A DNA stretch of 64,000 nucleotides from CAVVGZ01 sp963841845 (GCA_963841845.1 CAWJEG010000007.1:434001-498000); one strand, 5' to 3'. Positions 54,974-64,000 are shown, numbered from the stretch's first letter. Translations and numbers: made by a program. Notes: generated by a model from the sequence alone, not told the origin.

Positions 54974-56179
54974 TTAGATTTGAACTTTTTGTTCTTTACC
55001 CGAAATTTTTATCCCCAATCGTTTACCATAAATATCGAAAACCTTAGCCAGCGAATGATGGTCGAGTATATTTAATAATCTGTTTTTTAGGAATTTGCTG
55101 AGGGATGTAATCAAAGCATTCATAACTACATCCAGTTCCATAAATAGACCAAGCTCTCTTCTCTCATCAGGAACGTAAGATATGGATTGTTTGAGTGCAT
55201 CCGCCGGTGAATTAAAATCTACTTTCTTGCCATTTATGCTGATCATCCCGGACGATGGTTTATATATACCGTATATGATTTTTCCTAATTCGATTGTTCC
55301 AGATCCCAATAAGCCCAATATCCCAAATATTTCACCTTGTTTAACATTAAAAGAAACGGAATTTAAGATATTGTTATAACTCAGGTCGTCAACTTCTAAT
55401 AGTATTCGGTTGTCGTAATGTTTCCGGGGATTAAGGCGATTTTCATCAACTTTTTTCCCAATCATCATTTCTACTATTTCTTTTCGGGTTATATTTTGAA
55501 CCTGGTTTGTATTAATTAACATCCCGTCCCTAAGAACAGTAACGGAATCACAAATCTGGAATATTTCTTCGAGCCGGTGTGAGATATATATTACAGAAAC
55601 GTTCTTCTTTTTTAAACGGCGAGTTTCATCAAATAATACTTGCAATTCTTTTTGCGTAAGCGAGGACGAAGGTTCATCCATAATCAATATCTTTGCATTG
55701 TGAACAATCGCTTTCATGATTGCCACCATTTGCCTGGAGGCGATGGGAAGCGTTCCAACCGTTGCAAATTTATCAACATGGAAATTCATTTCGCTGAGGA
55801 TTCCATCCACAATTGATTCCATTGTTTTAAAATCTAGGAGGTTAAACTTATTTCGAGGTTCAATTCCTAAAAATAAATTCTCAATAACTGTCAACTCCGG
55901 CAACAAATCAAGTTCTTGATAAATTACAGCAATTCCTGCCTTAATTCCATCTTCCGGTGAATCTAATTCTATTTGATTGCCTTCTAAGATGAGTTTCCCG
56001 CTATCTGGTTTTATGGCTCCCGCAATGATGCGGACCAAGGTACTTTTTCCAGCCCCATTTTCTCCCACTAAGGCATGTACCTCACCAACCCTCAATGAAA
56101 AATTGATATCTCTCAATACAACATTATGGGCAAATGATTTGGCTATATTTTCTAATCTTAATATTTCTTGGTCTGACAT
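54974..56179 (-). pseudogene. RbsA/MglA-type sugar ABC ATPase, truncated at the second signature motif
   Basis: Two-domain sugar-transport ATPase. The first domain is complete: Walker A G-E-N-G-A-G-K-S-T, signature-region I-A-S-R-Q-M-V and Walker B I-L-I-M-D-E-P-S-S-S-L-T. The second domain starts with G-I-L-G-L-L-G-S-G but stops after 401 residues, about 90-100 short of the usual 495-505. The last codons, K-V-Q-I then stop, would read K-V-Q-N-L-S-G-G with one added base, and then meet a stop at once. The end of the signature, Walker B and the switch are gone, and no permease gene remains. A deletion is the best explanation. Confidence 0.85.
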
Positions 56180-56373
56180 CGAGGAAGCCTTCCGTAGTAA
56201 TATTGCATAAAATTGTCAAATAATCAATATTCTTTTTGATGACTTCAAGATTTGAGTTTCAATTCAAATCGACAAAATTTTCGATAACATACGAAGGGAT
56301 ATTATTACTAGATATCATTAAATATTTCGCTGCAGACAATCGTACTTACAATAACTGATAAAACAACCATGAA

Positions 56374-56409
56374 TTTTTGAGGCTGCCTTACATAAGGCAG
56401 CCTCAAAAA
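56374..56409. repeat. 17-bp perfect palindrome between binding-protein and ATPase genes
   Basis: TTTTTGAGGCTGCCTTA (56374-56390) and TAAGGCAGCCTCAAAAA (56393-56409) with only CA between. In RNA the U-run is 5' and the A-run 3' on both strands, the reverse of an intrinsic terminator. It lies 11 nt past the binding-protein stop on the minus strand. This is the same position as the hairpins in the two other ABC operons of this window. Confidence 0.8.
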
Positions 56410-56420
56410 TGATCTTCAAA

Positions 56421-57579
56421 TTACTCTACAGGTTTACCAAAATCTAACAATGGTAGCCCGGCCTTTGCAAGCCATTCATTCTTACTGTCAACATAAGCCT
56501 GGACATTATTACGGTACAAGGGTGCAAAACCCAAATCGATAATATTGTAATCTGCATTTTCCTTGTCCATCATAAGCTGAACGGCGCCTGTCAATTCACG
56601 AAATCCAAGTTCAACTGGGCTCGCCCCGTACCCGATCTCAAATGCAAGGCCACCCTTCTCCGGGGTTAATGGTTTGATATAAATATGGAAGTACATTGTC
56701 CTCACCGCCATTGCCTGCGACAGAAATATCTGTGCGCCCTGCAGCTTCAATTGCAGCCATGGCACCAATAACATTAGAGTCTACGCCAGCATATACAAAA
56801 TTCATCTCAGGATGACTCAAAAGGAAGGTTGAGACGATTTCATTTGCTTTCTCAACTGTCATATCAGCATCTTGTTGACCGACAAAAACTGCTTCTGGCA
56901 TATTGGCTTTAACATACTCAACAAATGCATCCGGTTTCCTTTGAAATCCTTCAGAGGTTGGGTCGTCGAGGACTAATATATTCGGTATCTCATCTGGGCG
57001 GTTTTCTTTCCACCATTTAACAAACATTTCGCCACCTAAAAGGCCACCGTCACGCTCATCGGTAATCATGCCCATGGTCTGATAAGGCATGGAGTTACCA
57101 TGAGTCAACATATAGATTCCTTTGTCATTCATTTCTTTAGCCACACTTTCCATTGCGGCTCCATTTAATGGATAACCCAACCAGGCATCTATGCCTTTCT
57201 GAATGTAAGTGTCCGTTATTTCTATTTCTTTTTCAATCGAACCTTGTGGGTCTTCAACGTGCATGTTGATTTTTACAGGAACACCATTGTATTCAATGGG
57301 AAGTTGCCATCCAGCAGCCACCTGTTGTTGAAAAGTGTGATCCATACTCAGGACGACTCCAAGGATTTCAATGGGTACATCTACACCTTTTACGTTGCCT
57401 GTTGTTTCTGCTGCCGGTGCAGCAGTTGCTTCCGCTGCCGGCGCAGTTGTGGCTTCTGCTACCGGTGCAGTTGTGGCTTCTGCCGCCGGCTTTTCAACAG
57501 TGGCAGGTTGAGCGGGTGCGCATGATACTAACAAAAATACAACCAGGAAAGTAGCCAAAATCGTTAATACTTTTTTCAT
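56421..57579 (-). pseudogene. RbsB-like sugar-binding lipoprotein, one frameshift
   Basis: Type-1 periplasmic binding protein for a ribose-like sugar, about 385 residues when joined. The signal peptide ends L-V-S-C. A short linker has near-exact repeats of A-E-A-T-T-A-P, visible in the DNA at about 57410-57490. The body includes I-L-G-V-V-L-S-M-D-H-T-F and V-Y-A-G-V-D-S-N-V-I-G-A. The frame ends early at 56638; skipping one G of the GGG run (plus-strand CCC 56653-56655) continues G-G-L-A-F-E-I-G-Y-G to 56421. It is the first gene of the AT-rich sugar locus, divergent from the broken DeoR gene. Confidence 0.85.
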
Positions 57580-57807
57580 TTCACTCCTCCATATTTGTTA
57601 ATTTTGTTTATATTGGTTTATTGTTGCTTATATTCCCATTGTTACATTATTATACCATAAATATTTTTGTTTACAACCACCTTTTTCTTTGTTAATAATT
57701 GTAATTGTTGTTTTATGTGTGTATTTTTGGTATAATTATAGAGTAGTATTTAGGCTGTAAAAACTGTATATTCGGATTTCTTATAATGAGGATATTGGGG
57801 AGTATTT
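57580..57807. promoter_or_regulatory. Very AT-rich divergent promoter region with TTGTTWA repeats
   Basis: A plus-strand promoter is readable: TTGTTT (57708-57713), 17 nt, TATAAT (57731-57736). TTGTTAA/TTGTTTA-like heptamers recur at about 57595, 57604, 57668 and 57690, with reversed AACAAT-type copies. Such reiterated short sites fit a DeoR-family operator array controlling both the binding-protein gene and the regulator gene. GGGGAG before ATG 57808 is the likely ribosome site. Confidence 0.6.
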
Positions 57808-58577
57808 ATGCTTCGCGCAAGAACGATATGATTACATTCTTGACCAACTTCAACGGAAGAAAACTGTCCATGTTAAAAATCTTTCGGCGTCATTAGATGT
57901 AACTAATGAAACAATCAGGAGGGATCTGGAGTTCCTTGAAAAAGAAGGCCTATTATCACGGGTGCATGGTGGTGCTTCATCTGTTCAATTTGATACCATG
58001 CAAGGTGCATTTCAATCATCGAATTTTTTCTAATCCAGGACAAAAGGAAGATATTGCCAAGAGAGCAATATCACTTGTCTCTGAAGGGCAATCGATTTCT
58101 TTAGATTATTCAACCACCTGTCTGTTTTTCGCCCGCGAAATAAAAAAATACTTTAAAAATCTTGACCATAATTACAAATTCAAACGAAATTGTATGTGCA
58201 TTATCTGAAATACCATACGTATAAAATCATTTTTTGTGGGGGAATATATAACTTCGCCGAACGTTCATGTTTTGGTGAACCTGCAATTACAATGGTTCGG
58301 CAATTAAATATCGATTTAGCATTTATTGGAATTGGTGGGATTTCTGCAAGAGAAGGTCTCACAGAGACTTTTTTTGATGGGGTTGAAATGTTAAGATGCT
58401 ATATTACATGCAGCCCAAAGGAAAATAGTGCTTGCGGACAATAGTAAATTTGAAAAAGTTGCTTTGATAAAAGTTTGCGACCTTTCCGATGTGGACACAA
58501 TAATCACTGACTCATTGATAAAACCAAAAGTCCTGGAAAAATACAAAAATGTCGAGATAGAAATTATTTCGAATTAA
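57808..58577 (+). pseudogene. DeoR-family regulator with at least four frameshifts
   Basis: Sugar-metabolism repressor, about 255 residues if repaired. The HTH reads K-N-L-S-A-S-L-D-V-T-N-E-T-I-R-R-D-L and is followed by the DeoR signature L-L-S-R-V-H-G-G. The effector domain has S-I-S-L-D-Y-S-T-T, I-I-F-C-G-G and later I-V-L-A-D-N-S-K-F, all typical. Frame changes are needed near 57820, 58015, 58158 and 58392. This is more damage than elsewhere in the window, so real decay is plausible. It probably controlled the divergent sugar locus through sugar-phosphate sensing. Confidence 0.78.
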
Positions 58578-58669
58578 GATGGGATTTTCTGGAAATAATA
58601 TTTATCAAATGACATCCATCTCGAACAAAAGCGTCATTAATTACCATTGAATATTGAAAATCGATAACC

Positions 58670-59462
58670 ATGATTGATTACCATATTCATTCATGCTATT
58701 CAAAAGACGGAATAGATACTCCAGCAAATATTTACGAGAAAGCCTCTTCGATTGGATTTAGATGAAATTTGTTTTACCGATCATATTGATTTTGATGAAA
58801 ACATTACCATTTCACCTCCGCCGGATATAATTTCATACTCTAATTCAATTAAGGTATTAACATCTGAAAGAAGTAAATTATCAGTGAAATTTGGCGCAGA
58901 AATTGGTCTTAAAGACCAGGAAACATATCAGGTGGCATGGAACTACATAAAAGACTACCATCCTGATTTTGTTATTGGTTCTGTGCACTATACCGATGAT
59001 GGTGATGCCTTTAATAAGCAGTTTTTTGAAGGACGGTCGCAAGAAGAAGTTTATTATAGTTACTTTAGCCAGGCAGTTGATCGTTGTTGCTGCACCTCAA
59101 ATTATTCTGTTTTGGGACACATTGACTACATCGCCAAAAAAGCTCCTTATCATGATAGAAATGTTAGCTTGGATTCTAATCCGTGGGCAATGGATGCAAT
59201 ATTAAGGCACTTAGCTCAAAACGGGATTGGTCTTGAGATAAATACATCAGTCTATAAAACATGTGATGAGAAGATGTGGGGTATTGATATTATCAAGCGG
59301 TATATTGAATTGGGTGGTGAATATATTACTGTTGGGTCAGACGCCCACACCATTAACAGGGTAGGTTGGCGTTTACAGGATGCAATCGATTTAGCAAGGT
59401 CAGCAAATGTACGTTATATTGCTACATTCCTGGACATGAAACCAATTCTTCATAAAATCTAA
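58670..59462 (+). pseudogene. PHP-domain phosphatase (HisJ/histidinol-phosphatase type), one frameshift
   Basis: Metal-dependent phosphoesterase of the PHP superfamily, about 263 residues. First frame: M-I-D-Y-H-I-H-S-C-Y-S-K-D-G, with the H-x-H metal motif. One T too many in TTT at 58757-58759 breaks it. The second frame continues I-C-F-T-D-H-I-D, I-G-S-V-H-Y, L-G-H-I-D-Y and V-G-S-D-A-H, the remaining metal motifs. The family includes histidinol-phosphatases and sugar-phosphate phosphatases. Given the neighbours, a sugar-phosphate role is more likely than histidine synthesis. Confidence 0.82.
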
Positions 59463-60108
59463 GTTATCTATGACCTGGTTTTGCGTTCATCCAGCCTTAT
59501 CCCAACGAGAAATTAATCATAATGACATATAAGTTCTCCAGAAAACCTTATCTTTCTTATTCCGGGCAAAAAATGGGCCTTACCAATAATTAGGGGTCCA
59601 TATTTTGGGAATGTCTTAATAAGATTTGGAAGAATTCGATGAATACAATGTTGATATTACAGCAAGGAATGCTAATTGGACTGGAAGCGATCAATTATTA
59701 TCAGAATGTTAATCATCCACAATATTCGATGTGAAAAGAGATCTGGGATTAGTCAGTACCTAACTTGGATAATGGATATCAGGCGTGTCCAAATGGTAAC
59801 CCTTTTTGGCAGTCTTAGCGGCATTCGGCAAGTTCCTCAGCAACCCGTCACAGAGCGGTAAATGGAGGGACTAAAAAAAATATATATTAACGGGATTCTC
59901 TTTCAGAAATATCCTTATCTGTCGGGCGTTTGCAACTGACCTCATATTGTGTCTTATTCATTTTCCAGCCGCTGCCTATCCATAAAATGCGTTTTCATCC
60001 TGCTTCAATTGCTTAAATAATACGGGATTATTTCAAATTTTCATAATATGAGAATAATCTCTTCCATTTCCCCTGATCCAGTATTTCTCAACCCAATCCC
60101 GAAATAAC
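59463..60108. other. About 650-nt region with possible gene debris
   Basis: No intact gene. Short stretches on the plus strand look formerly coding, for example P-I-I-R-G-P-Y-F-G-N-V-L-I-R-F-G (about 59585-59632) and Y-N-V-D-I-T-A-R-N-A-N-W-T-G (about 59645-59686), each ended by stops in changing frames. This fits further decay at the end of the AT-rich locus, but the family cannot be named. Confidence 0.4.
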
Positions 60109-60867
60109 CTACAAATATCCTTTTTGTTTGGCCAACGATAATACCAGTATGGCGCTGGTTAAGGCAAATCCAATCAGCAATCCTGGCAAGGGTTCCTCAA
60201 CCGTTCCCGTGCTGTTGAGTATTCTAATTAAAAGCACGATCGAAAATGCGGTATATGTAATATAAAAGGAACGCGTAAGCGCCGCCCCGAAACCTAACAG
60301 GATACCAAAAATCATCATTACCATGATGGAATCAAAATCATTGAGCAGGCTGTCAAACATATAGCCAATACCCATGGCCAGCCCGCATGCCATTGCTGTT
60401 ACAACGACAGCAATAAACCCTCTGTCAAGGTGAACTTGGACGGCACGCGGTACAAGAAACAGGATATTGAGACAAACTCCCAATCCGAAAGGCAAAACCA
60501 GCAGCGAGGATTGCAGTACATCCAGTAAAACGGCTGGATCTTCCTGAATGGTTTCATGCGTATTGGTTAAGAAAACATCAGCCAGTATGATCGCTAAGAA
60601 TATCAGAACTCCGATTAATAAGGACATAAAAGAACGCGGATCATGTAATTTAAATCCGAGCCTTTTAGCCGCCTTGAGCGGGGCAACCACGCCAAAAGGA
60701 ATGATGGAAATGATAAAAAAGACGGTTGTTGCAAGGATTGGTGAAAATTCTTGCAAATCGGCGGCAAGATATCTTCCAACTCCCCACAATAGAATATATA
60801 ACAAATAAATCACAAAGGGCAGCAGTGGAATCTTCTTAATTGGTTCCAAGGTTGTTCCCTCCTTCAT
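60109..60867 (-). CDS. Integral membrane protein, unknown
   Basis: 252 residues with seven or eight hydrophobic segments and almost no soluble loops. The N-terminus is short and charged; W-G-V-G-R-Y-L-A-A-D-L-Q-E and a long acidic loop T-H-E-T-I-Q-E-D-P separate the first helices. The general layout recalls CPBP-type membrane proteins, but their E-E-x-x-x-R motif is missing. I cannot assign a function. It is isolated on the minus strand. Confidence 0.65.
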   Translation of the reverse strand: MKEGTTLEPIKKIPLLPFVIYLLYILLWGVGRYLAADLQEFSPILATTVFFIISIIPFGVVAPLKAAKRLGFKLHDPRSFMSLLIGVLIFLAIILADVFLTNTHETIQEDPAVLLDVLQSSLLVLPFGLGVCLNILFLVPRAVQVHLDRGFIAVVVTAMACGLAMGIGYMFDSLLNDFDSIMVMMIFGILLGFGAALTRSFYITYTAFSIVLLIRILNSTGTVEEPLPGLLIGFALTSAILVLSLAKQKGYL

Positions 60868-61072
60868 CCAGGATATTGCTCACCTGGATTAGGTGCAATA
60901 TTCAAACCAGTTGCATATCACCTATCATCTGAGGGTAAATCCGGATCGCCTGCAGTTTTGGAAATATTAGGTTTTCGGGTATCGGATTGATACAGCCGCC
61001 CGGTGATAAAATATCAACACACAACAGCAAAATCTTATGAGATGATATAAACCGGTTAAGTATGGAAGACCA

Positions 61073-61261
61073 TTGAAAAAAAGTGATTACAAAACCATCC
61101 TCAAGGAGGAAACTATCTCCGCCCTGGGGGTCATCCTCGGGGCTGTGATCGGTCTCGTGCTGGATGATTACAAATTAGGATTATTCAGTGCTGCAGGTCT
61201 CTTGCTTATTACCCGGGCAGCCACCTGTATACATCTTAAAAACCGGAATAATAAGGATTGA
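61073..61261 (+). CDS. Small membrane protein, 62 aa
   Basis: TTG start, preceded by GGAAG. A charged N-terminus (K-K-S-D-Y-K) is followed by two hydrophobic segments, A-L-G-V-I-L-G-A-V-I-G-L-V-L and L-G-L-F-S-A-A-G-L-L-L-I, separated by D-D-Y-K. The tail is basic (K-N-R-N-N-K). It looks like a helical hairpin in the membrane. No family recognised; support is the clean frame and ribosome site. Confidence 0.55.
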   Translation: MKKSDYKTILKEETISALGVILGAVIGLVLDDYKLGLFSAAGLLLITRAATCIHLKNRNNKD

Positions 61262-61327
61262 TTTATCAGGGGCTGAGAATCCCAAATTGAGAACCCAAAC
61301 AGGGTCTTGAAAACATGGTGGGGGAAA

Positions 61328-61588
61328 TCAAATCTTTTCTGTGATGATTTTATAGACATCGTCCCCATCCTGCACGGGATGTTTAACGATTATGGCAACC
61401 TCATCTCCGTAGTTTACAGTTTGAACCGGGGAATTTTCTATTTGCATCATACTTAAATTTTGGGTGAAATCGGTTGTATTCCCAATAATGTGTATGGAAT
61501 CTCCGACCTTCAGGCTTTCCTTCATCTCAATTACTGCCACCCCAATTTTATTAAAATAGCGGCCAATAATTCCAACCAATACTTCCAT
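61328..61588 (-). CDS. EF-Tu domain-2-like small protein
   Basis: 86 residues from ATG 61588, chosen because AAAAAGGAGC lies about 9 nt upstream; the longer open frame upstream has poor composition. The sequence I-G-R-Y-F-N-K-I-G-V-A, then L-K-V-G-D-S-I-H-I-I-G and V-Q-T-V-N-Y-G-D-E-V-A-I-I matches the beta-barrel domain 2 of translation GTPases. It belongs to the stand-alone 'translation elongation factor-like' group. No GTPase domain is present, and the cellular role is unknown. Confidence 0.8.
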   Translation of the reverse strand: MEVLVGIIGRYFNKIGVAVIEMKESLKVGDSIHIIGNTTDFTQNLSMMQIENSPVQTVNYGDEVAIIVKHPVQDGDDVYKIITEKI

Positions 61589-61922
61589 TCGACCCTGCTC
61601 CTTTTTATAGCCGGTATATAAGCAACAATATCTTAACAGTCTACTCAAAAGATCAATTAATTGCAAAAAAAATCCCCCGTTATCAATAACCAGCCCATAG
61701 AAGTTGATAATAATGAGAAATATTCTCCCTCCCAATACATAACCCTCTTGTATAATCTTGTCCACAATTAGACTGGCACGGCAATGATAAACAGGTTATT
61801 ATTGGAAACAATAAATACAGGGGGGATCCTGTATACCATCAAGGTTTAAGTTTCACCCCCCAAAAGCAGGACTGCAATTATTTTTATTAACTCATGGATC
61901 CGGGGAAAATCGGAGAGTCTCA

Positions 61923-63071
61923 ATGGCATTCTTTTTAGCATTTAATGAAATCTGGCGAAACAAGGTTCGGTTTCTATCATTCAGCGCAGTAATAGCTTTA
62001 ATAACCGTCCTTGTCCTCTTCATCGCTGCCTTAGCCCAGGGCCTGGCGATGGCAAACAAGGAGTATTTATCCAAGGTGGATGGGGATTTGATTGTCTTCG
62101 ATGAAAACGCAGACCTGATGGCTAGCTCAAGCCTGATAAGAAGATCCAACCTCAACGATATCATGCGTGTTGAGGGAGTAGCCGATGCCGGCTCGGTCGG
62201 TTTCGGTTCAGGAAAGATCTTACTCAGAAACTCCGGTGAATTGATGGATGTTTCCCTGATTGGCGTAGATCCTAATAAACCGGGTGCCCCTCCGGTTCTG
62301 GAAGGGCAATCCTTCAGCAATAACCGCAGTTCGGAAGTGATCATAGACGCCAATGTTGCAGAGGATTCCGGGCTTCAAGTTGGCGATCAAGTCACAATTG
62401 TAACCATCCGCAATGACGAAGAAACCTATAATACCTTACCAGTAGTGGGTATCACTGACGGGCAGCAGTATCTCTACGCCGGATCGATCTTCCTGACCAA
62501 TAATACCTGGGAGGAAATTCGCTCAACCGGGTCGGCGAACACCGGATTAACCGAGCTGACTTCCAACGTAGTGATCGTTAAAGCGGAAAATCCGGATGCG
62601 GCTGAACTCGTTGCCCGGCAGATAGAGGCTCAGGTTTCGGGAACTGATGTGGTTGATATCGATACAGCGATTGAAGCCTTGCCAGGGTACTCCGCCCAAC
62701 AGTCAACTTTAAATACCCAGCAGGCTTTTACCTTATTAATCGGCATTCTTGTAATCGGCGGATTTTTCCAGATCCAGATGCTTCAAAAAATTCCCCAAAT
62801 TGGGGTTTTAAAAGCAATTGGAACGACAAATGCCGTTGTTGCCCATACAGTCGTGCTCCAAATAATTCTCATAACAACTTTTGGAGTCTTTATTGGCGCA
62901 GTGATTACCTTTCTTCTCGCCACATTTTTACCTGCCGGTATTCCGATCCTCTTCAGTGGACCATCCGTACTTTTAGCAGTCATATCACTGTTGTTGATTG
63001 GTCCAATTGGCGGTCTGGTTTCAGTCCGGCTGGCAATCTCTGTAGAACCATTAATTGCCTTGCGTTTATAG
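61923..63071 (+). CDS. ABC transporter permease, MacB/FtsX type
   Basis: 382 residues. The N-terminal helix (about 15-42) begins with N-K-V-R-F-L-S-F-S-A-V-I-A-L and is followed by a large extracytoplasmic domain (about 43-260). Three C-terminal helices form the FtsX domain, with I-P-Q-I-G-V-L-K-A-I-G-T-T as its signature. Such proteins act as mechanotransmitters for export of lipoproteins, peptides or drugs. The ATPase gene begins 13 nt downstream. Confidence 0.88.
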   Translation: MAFFLAFNEIWRNKVRFLSFSAVIALITVLVLFIAALAQGLAMANKEYLSKVDGDLIVFDENADLMASSSLIRRSNLNDIMRVEGVADAGSVGFGSGKILLRNSGELMDVSLIGVDPNKPGAPPVLEGQSFSNNRSSEVIIDANVAEDSGLQVGDQVTIVTIRNDEETYNTLPVVGITDGQQYLYAGSIFLTNNTWEEIRSTGSANTGLTELTSNVVIVKAENPDAAELVARQIEAQVSGTDVVDIDTAIEALPGYSAQQSTLNTQQAFTLLIGILVIGGFFQIQMLQKIPQIGVLKAIGTTNAVVAHTVVLQIILITTFGVFIGAVITFLLATFLPAGIPILFSGPSVLLAVISLLLIGPIGGLVSVRLAISVEPLIALRL

Positions 63072-63084
63072 ACAGAAGGATTTT

Positions 63085-63810
63085 ATGGAAAAAAATATTG
63101 TAATAGAAACCAGTAATTTGTCCAAGATATTTAAAAGCGGCAGCCAGTCTATAAAGGCAGTTGATCAGGCTTCTGTTGAAATTCATGCTGGTGAATTTGT
63201 TGCCCTGGTTGGACCAAGTGGCTCTGGAAAAACGACCATGCTTGCCATGCTGGCTGCATTGCTTACTCCCAGTGAAGGCCAGGTGTTGATAAACGGGCAG
63301 GATCTGGCGGAGATGTCTGACAAGGAGAGGGTTTATTTCCGCGGCAAGGAAATTGGGTTTGCATTCCAGGCAAATAACCTCATCCCTTTTCTAACTGTAC
63401 TGGAAAATGTTGACCTGATGCTGAGGATAAACAATAATTACAACAAGGAAACCCGTCAGGATGCCATTGAACTGCTTACCCGGCTGGGCCTTGGGGATAG
63501 GCTGTACAGCCTTCCCCGTCAGCTTTCCGGTGGCCAGCGCCAGCGCGCATCCATCGCCCGCACTTTAATCCATAAACCAAGTGTGGTGCTCGCAGATGAA
63601 CCTACCGCCAACCTGGATACTGAGCGCGCCTATCAAGTGGTGGAAATTTATGCAGACCTGATTCACGAACAGAACAAGGCTGGCATAATGGTCACCCACG
63701 ATTTACGCATGTGCCGGTATGTGGATAAGATCATTCAGATCGAAGATGGAAAAATAACCAGTATTCTCAGTAATCAATCGGAAATTGATGATTTAATTGC
63801 CTGTCATTAG
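63085..63810 (+). CDS. ABC transporter ATP-binding protein, LolD/MacB type
   Basis: About 241 residues from ATG 63085; the longer frame would overlap the permease. Walker A G-P-S-G-S-G-K-T-T, Q-loop F-Q-A-N-N-L-I-P-F, signature L-S-G-G-Q-R-Q-R and Walker B V-V-L-A-D-E-P-T-A-N-L-D are all present, and the switch His is in V-T-H-D. It powers the FtsX-type permease encoded just upstream; the pair probably forms a type VII exporter. A strong terminator follows. Confidence 0.94.
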   Translation: MEKNIVIETSNLSKIFKSGSQSIKAVDQASVEIHAGEFVALVGPSGSGKTTMLAMLAALLTPSEGQVLINGQDLAEMSDKERVYFRGKEIGFAFQANNLIPFLTVLENVDLMLRINNNYNKETRQDAIELLTRLGLGDRLYSLPRQLSGGQRQRASIARTLIHKPSVVLADEPTANLDTERAYQVVEIYADLIHEQNKAGIMVTHDLRMCRYVDKIIQIEDGKITSILSNQSEIDDLIACH

Positions 63811-63842
63811 CTTCTTTTGTTAGACCCGGGGAAAATACCCTG

Positions 63843-63868
63843 CCAGGTTTAACCACCTGGTTTTTTTT
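63843..63868 (+). terminator. Intrinsic terminator after the ABC exporter genes
   Basis: CCAGGT (63843-63848), a 6-nt loop and ACCTGG (63855-63860) form a perfect 6-bp stem, followed by eight T (63861-63868). It is 33 nt after the ATPase stop. Confidence 0.9.
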
Positions 63869-64000
63869 ATTGTCAATTTCTCTGCCTTATCACCTTAGGC
63901 TCATTCCTTTCCATAATTGCCTCAGTCTCATCGATGAGACAGGCTGCTTTATACCGATAATATTAAAAACAGAAAACTTGTCTCCGGGTTTATGCTCACC

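Noticed and set aside
56374..56409. Bidirectional intrinsic terminator
   Set aside because: U- and A-runs are on the wrong sides of the stem; in RNA the 3' arm ends in A residues on both strands.
57400..57490. CRISPR-like or functional tandem repeat
   Set aside because: The repeats encode A-E-A-T-T-A-P units of a lipoprotein linker in frame; no spacers and no cas genes.

Overview
The window looks like a chromosomal piece of an anaerobic bacterium of the Chloroflexota, most likely class Anaerolineae. This is an inference from gene content, not a placement: many ABC transporters with lipoprotein binding proteins, lipoproteins with long Thr/Pro/Ser linkers, an NBR1-Ig-like lipoprotein, a short EF-Tu domain-2-like protein, frequent TTG/GTG starts, and clostridial-style redox genes. 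No phage, transposase, rRNA or CRISPR array was seen. One tRNA gene (Gln, TTG) was found.

Layout. 0-4 kb (minus strand): recO, cdd, a CBS/CNNM membrane protein and glmU, then tRNA-Gln. 4.2-12.3 kb (minus): a complete oligopeptide/dipeptide ABC system (D, F, binding protein, B, C) with a second binding protein at its end, divergent from a GntR/FCD regulator. 13.4-19.1 kb: tRNA-dihydrouridine synthase, an [FeFe]-hydrogenase-like iron-sulfur protein paired with a DRTGG/RsbW-like kinase, and an M20 dipeptidase. 19.6-22.8 kb (plus): UbiX, a cyclodeaminase-family protein, and metK behind a SAM-I riboswitch. 22.9-30 kb (minus): endonuclease III, asparaginase, two lipoproteins, MBL-fold protein, AAC(3)-family acetyltransferase, SDR and M23 peptidase.

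30.1-41.5 kb (plus) is the most interesting block. It holds a GH31 glycosidase, a three-gene sugar ABC importer, an enolase-superfamily dehydratase, a class II aldolase-like protein with altered metal residues, a PfkB kinase, an L-fucose/L-arabinose-isomerase-like protein and a 2-hydroxyacid dehydrogenase lacking its catalytic Arg. The last five are tightly coupled. Together they read as hydrolyse, import, isomerise, phosphorylate, cleave and then oxidise or reduce an unidentified sugar.

41.7-53.8 kb: cold-shock protein, deoC with an orphan PTS IIB, a large membrane glycosyltransferase, a HdeD-like/helical-repeat/voltage-gated K+ channel module, a two-component system led by a secreted tandem-repeat protein, and an AstE-like protein overlapping a leaderless LivJ-like protein. 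54.4-59.5 kb is visibly AT-rich and looks like a decaying acquired sugar-uptake locus: RpiB-like, truncated RbsA-like, broken binding protein, broken DeoR regulator and broken PHP phosphatase. 60-64 kb: membrane proteins, the EF-Tu-like protein and a MacB/FtsX-type ABC exporter.

Two themes cut across the window. First, at least a dozen genes, including essential glmU, carry single-base frameshifts, often at homopolymers; many are probably sequence errors, although the truncation in the 55-kb locus looks real. Second, strong inverted repeats without a U-tract sit just after the binding-protein gene in all three ABC operons and after the first and second genes of the hdeD module.
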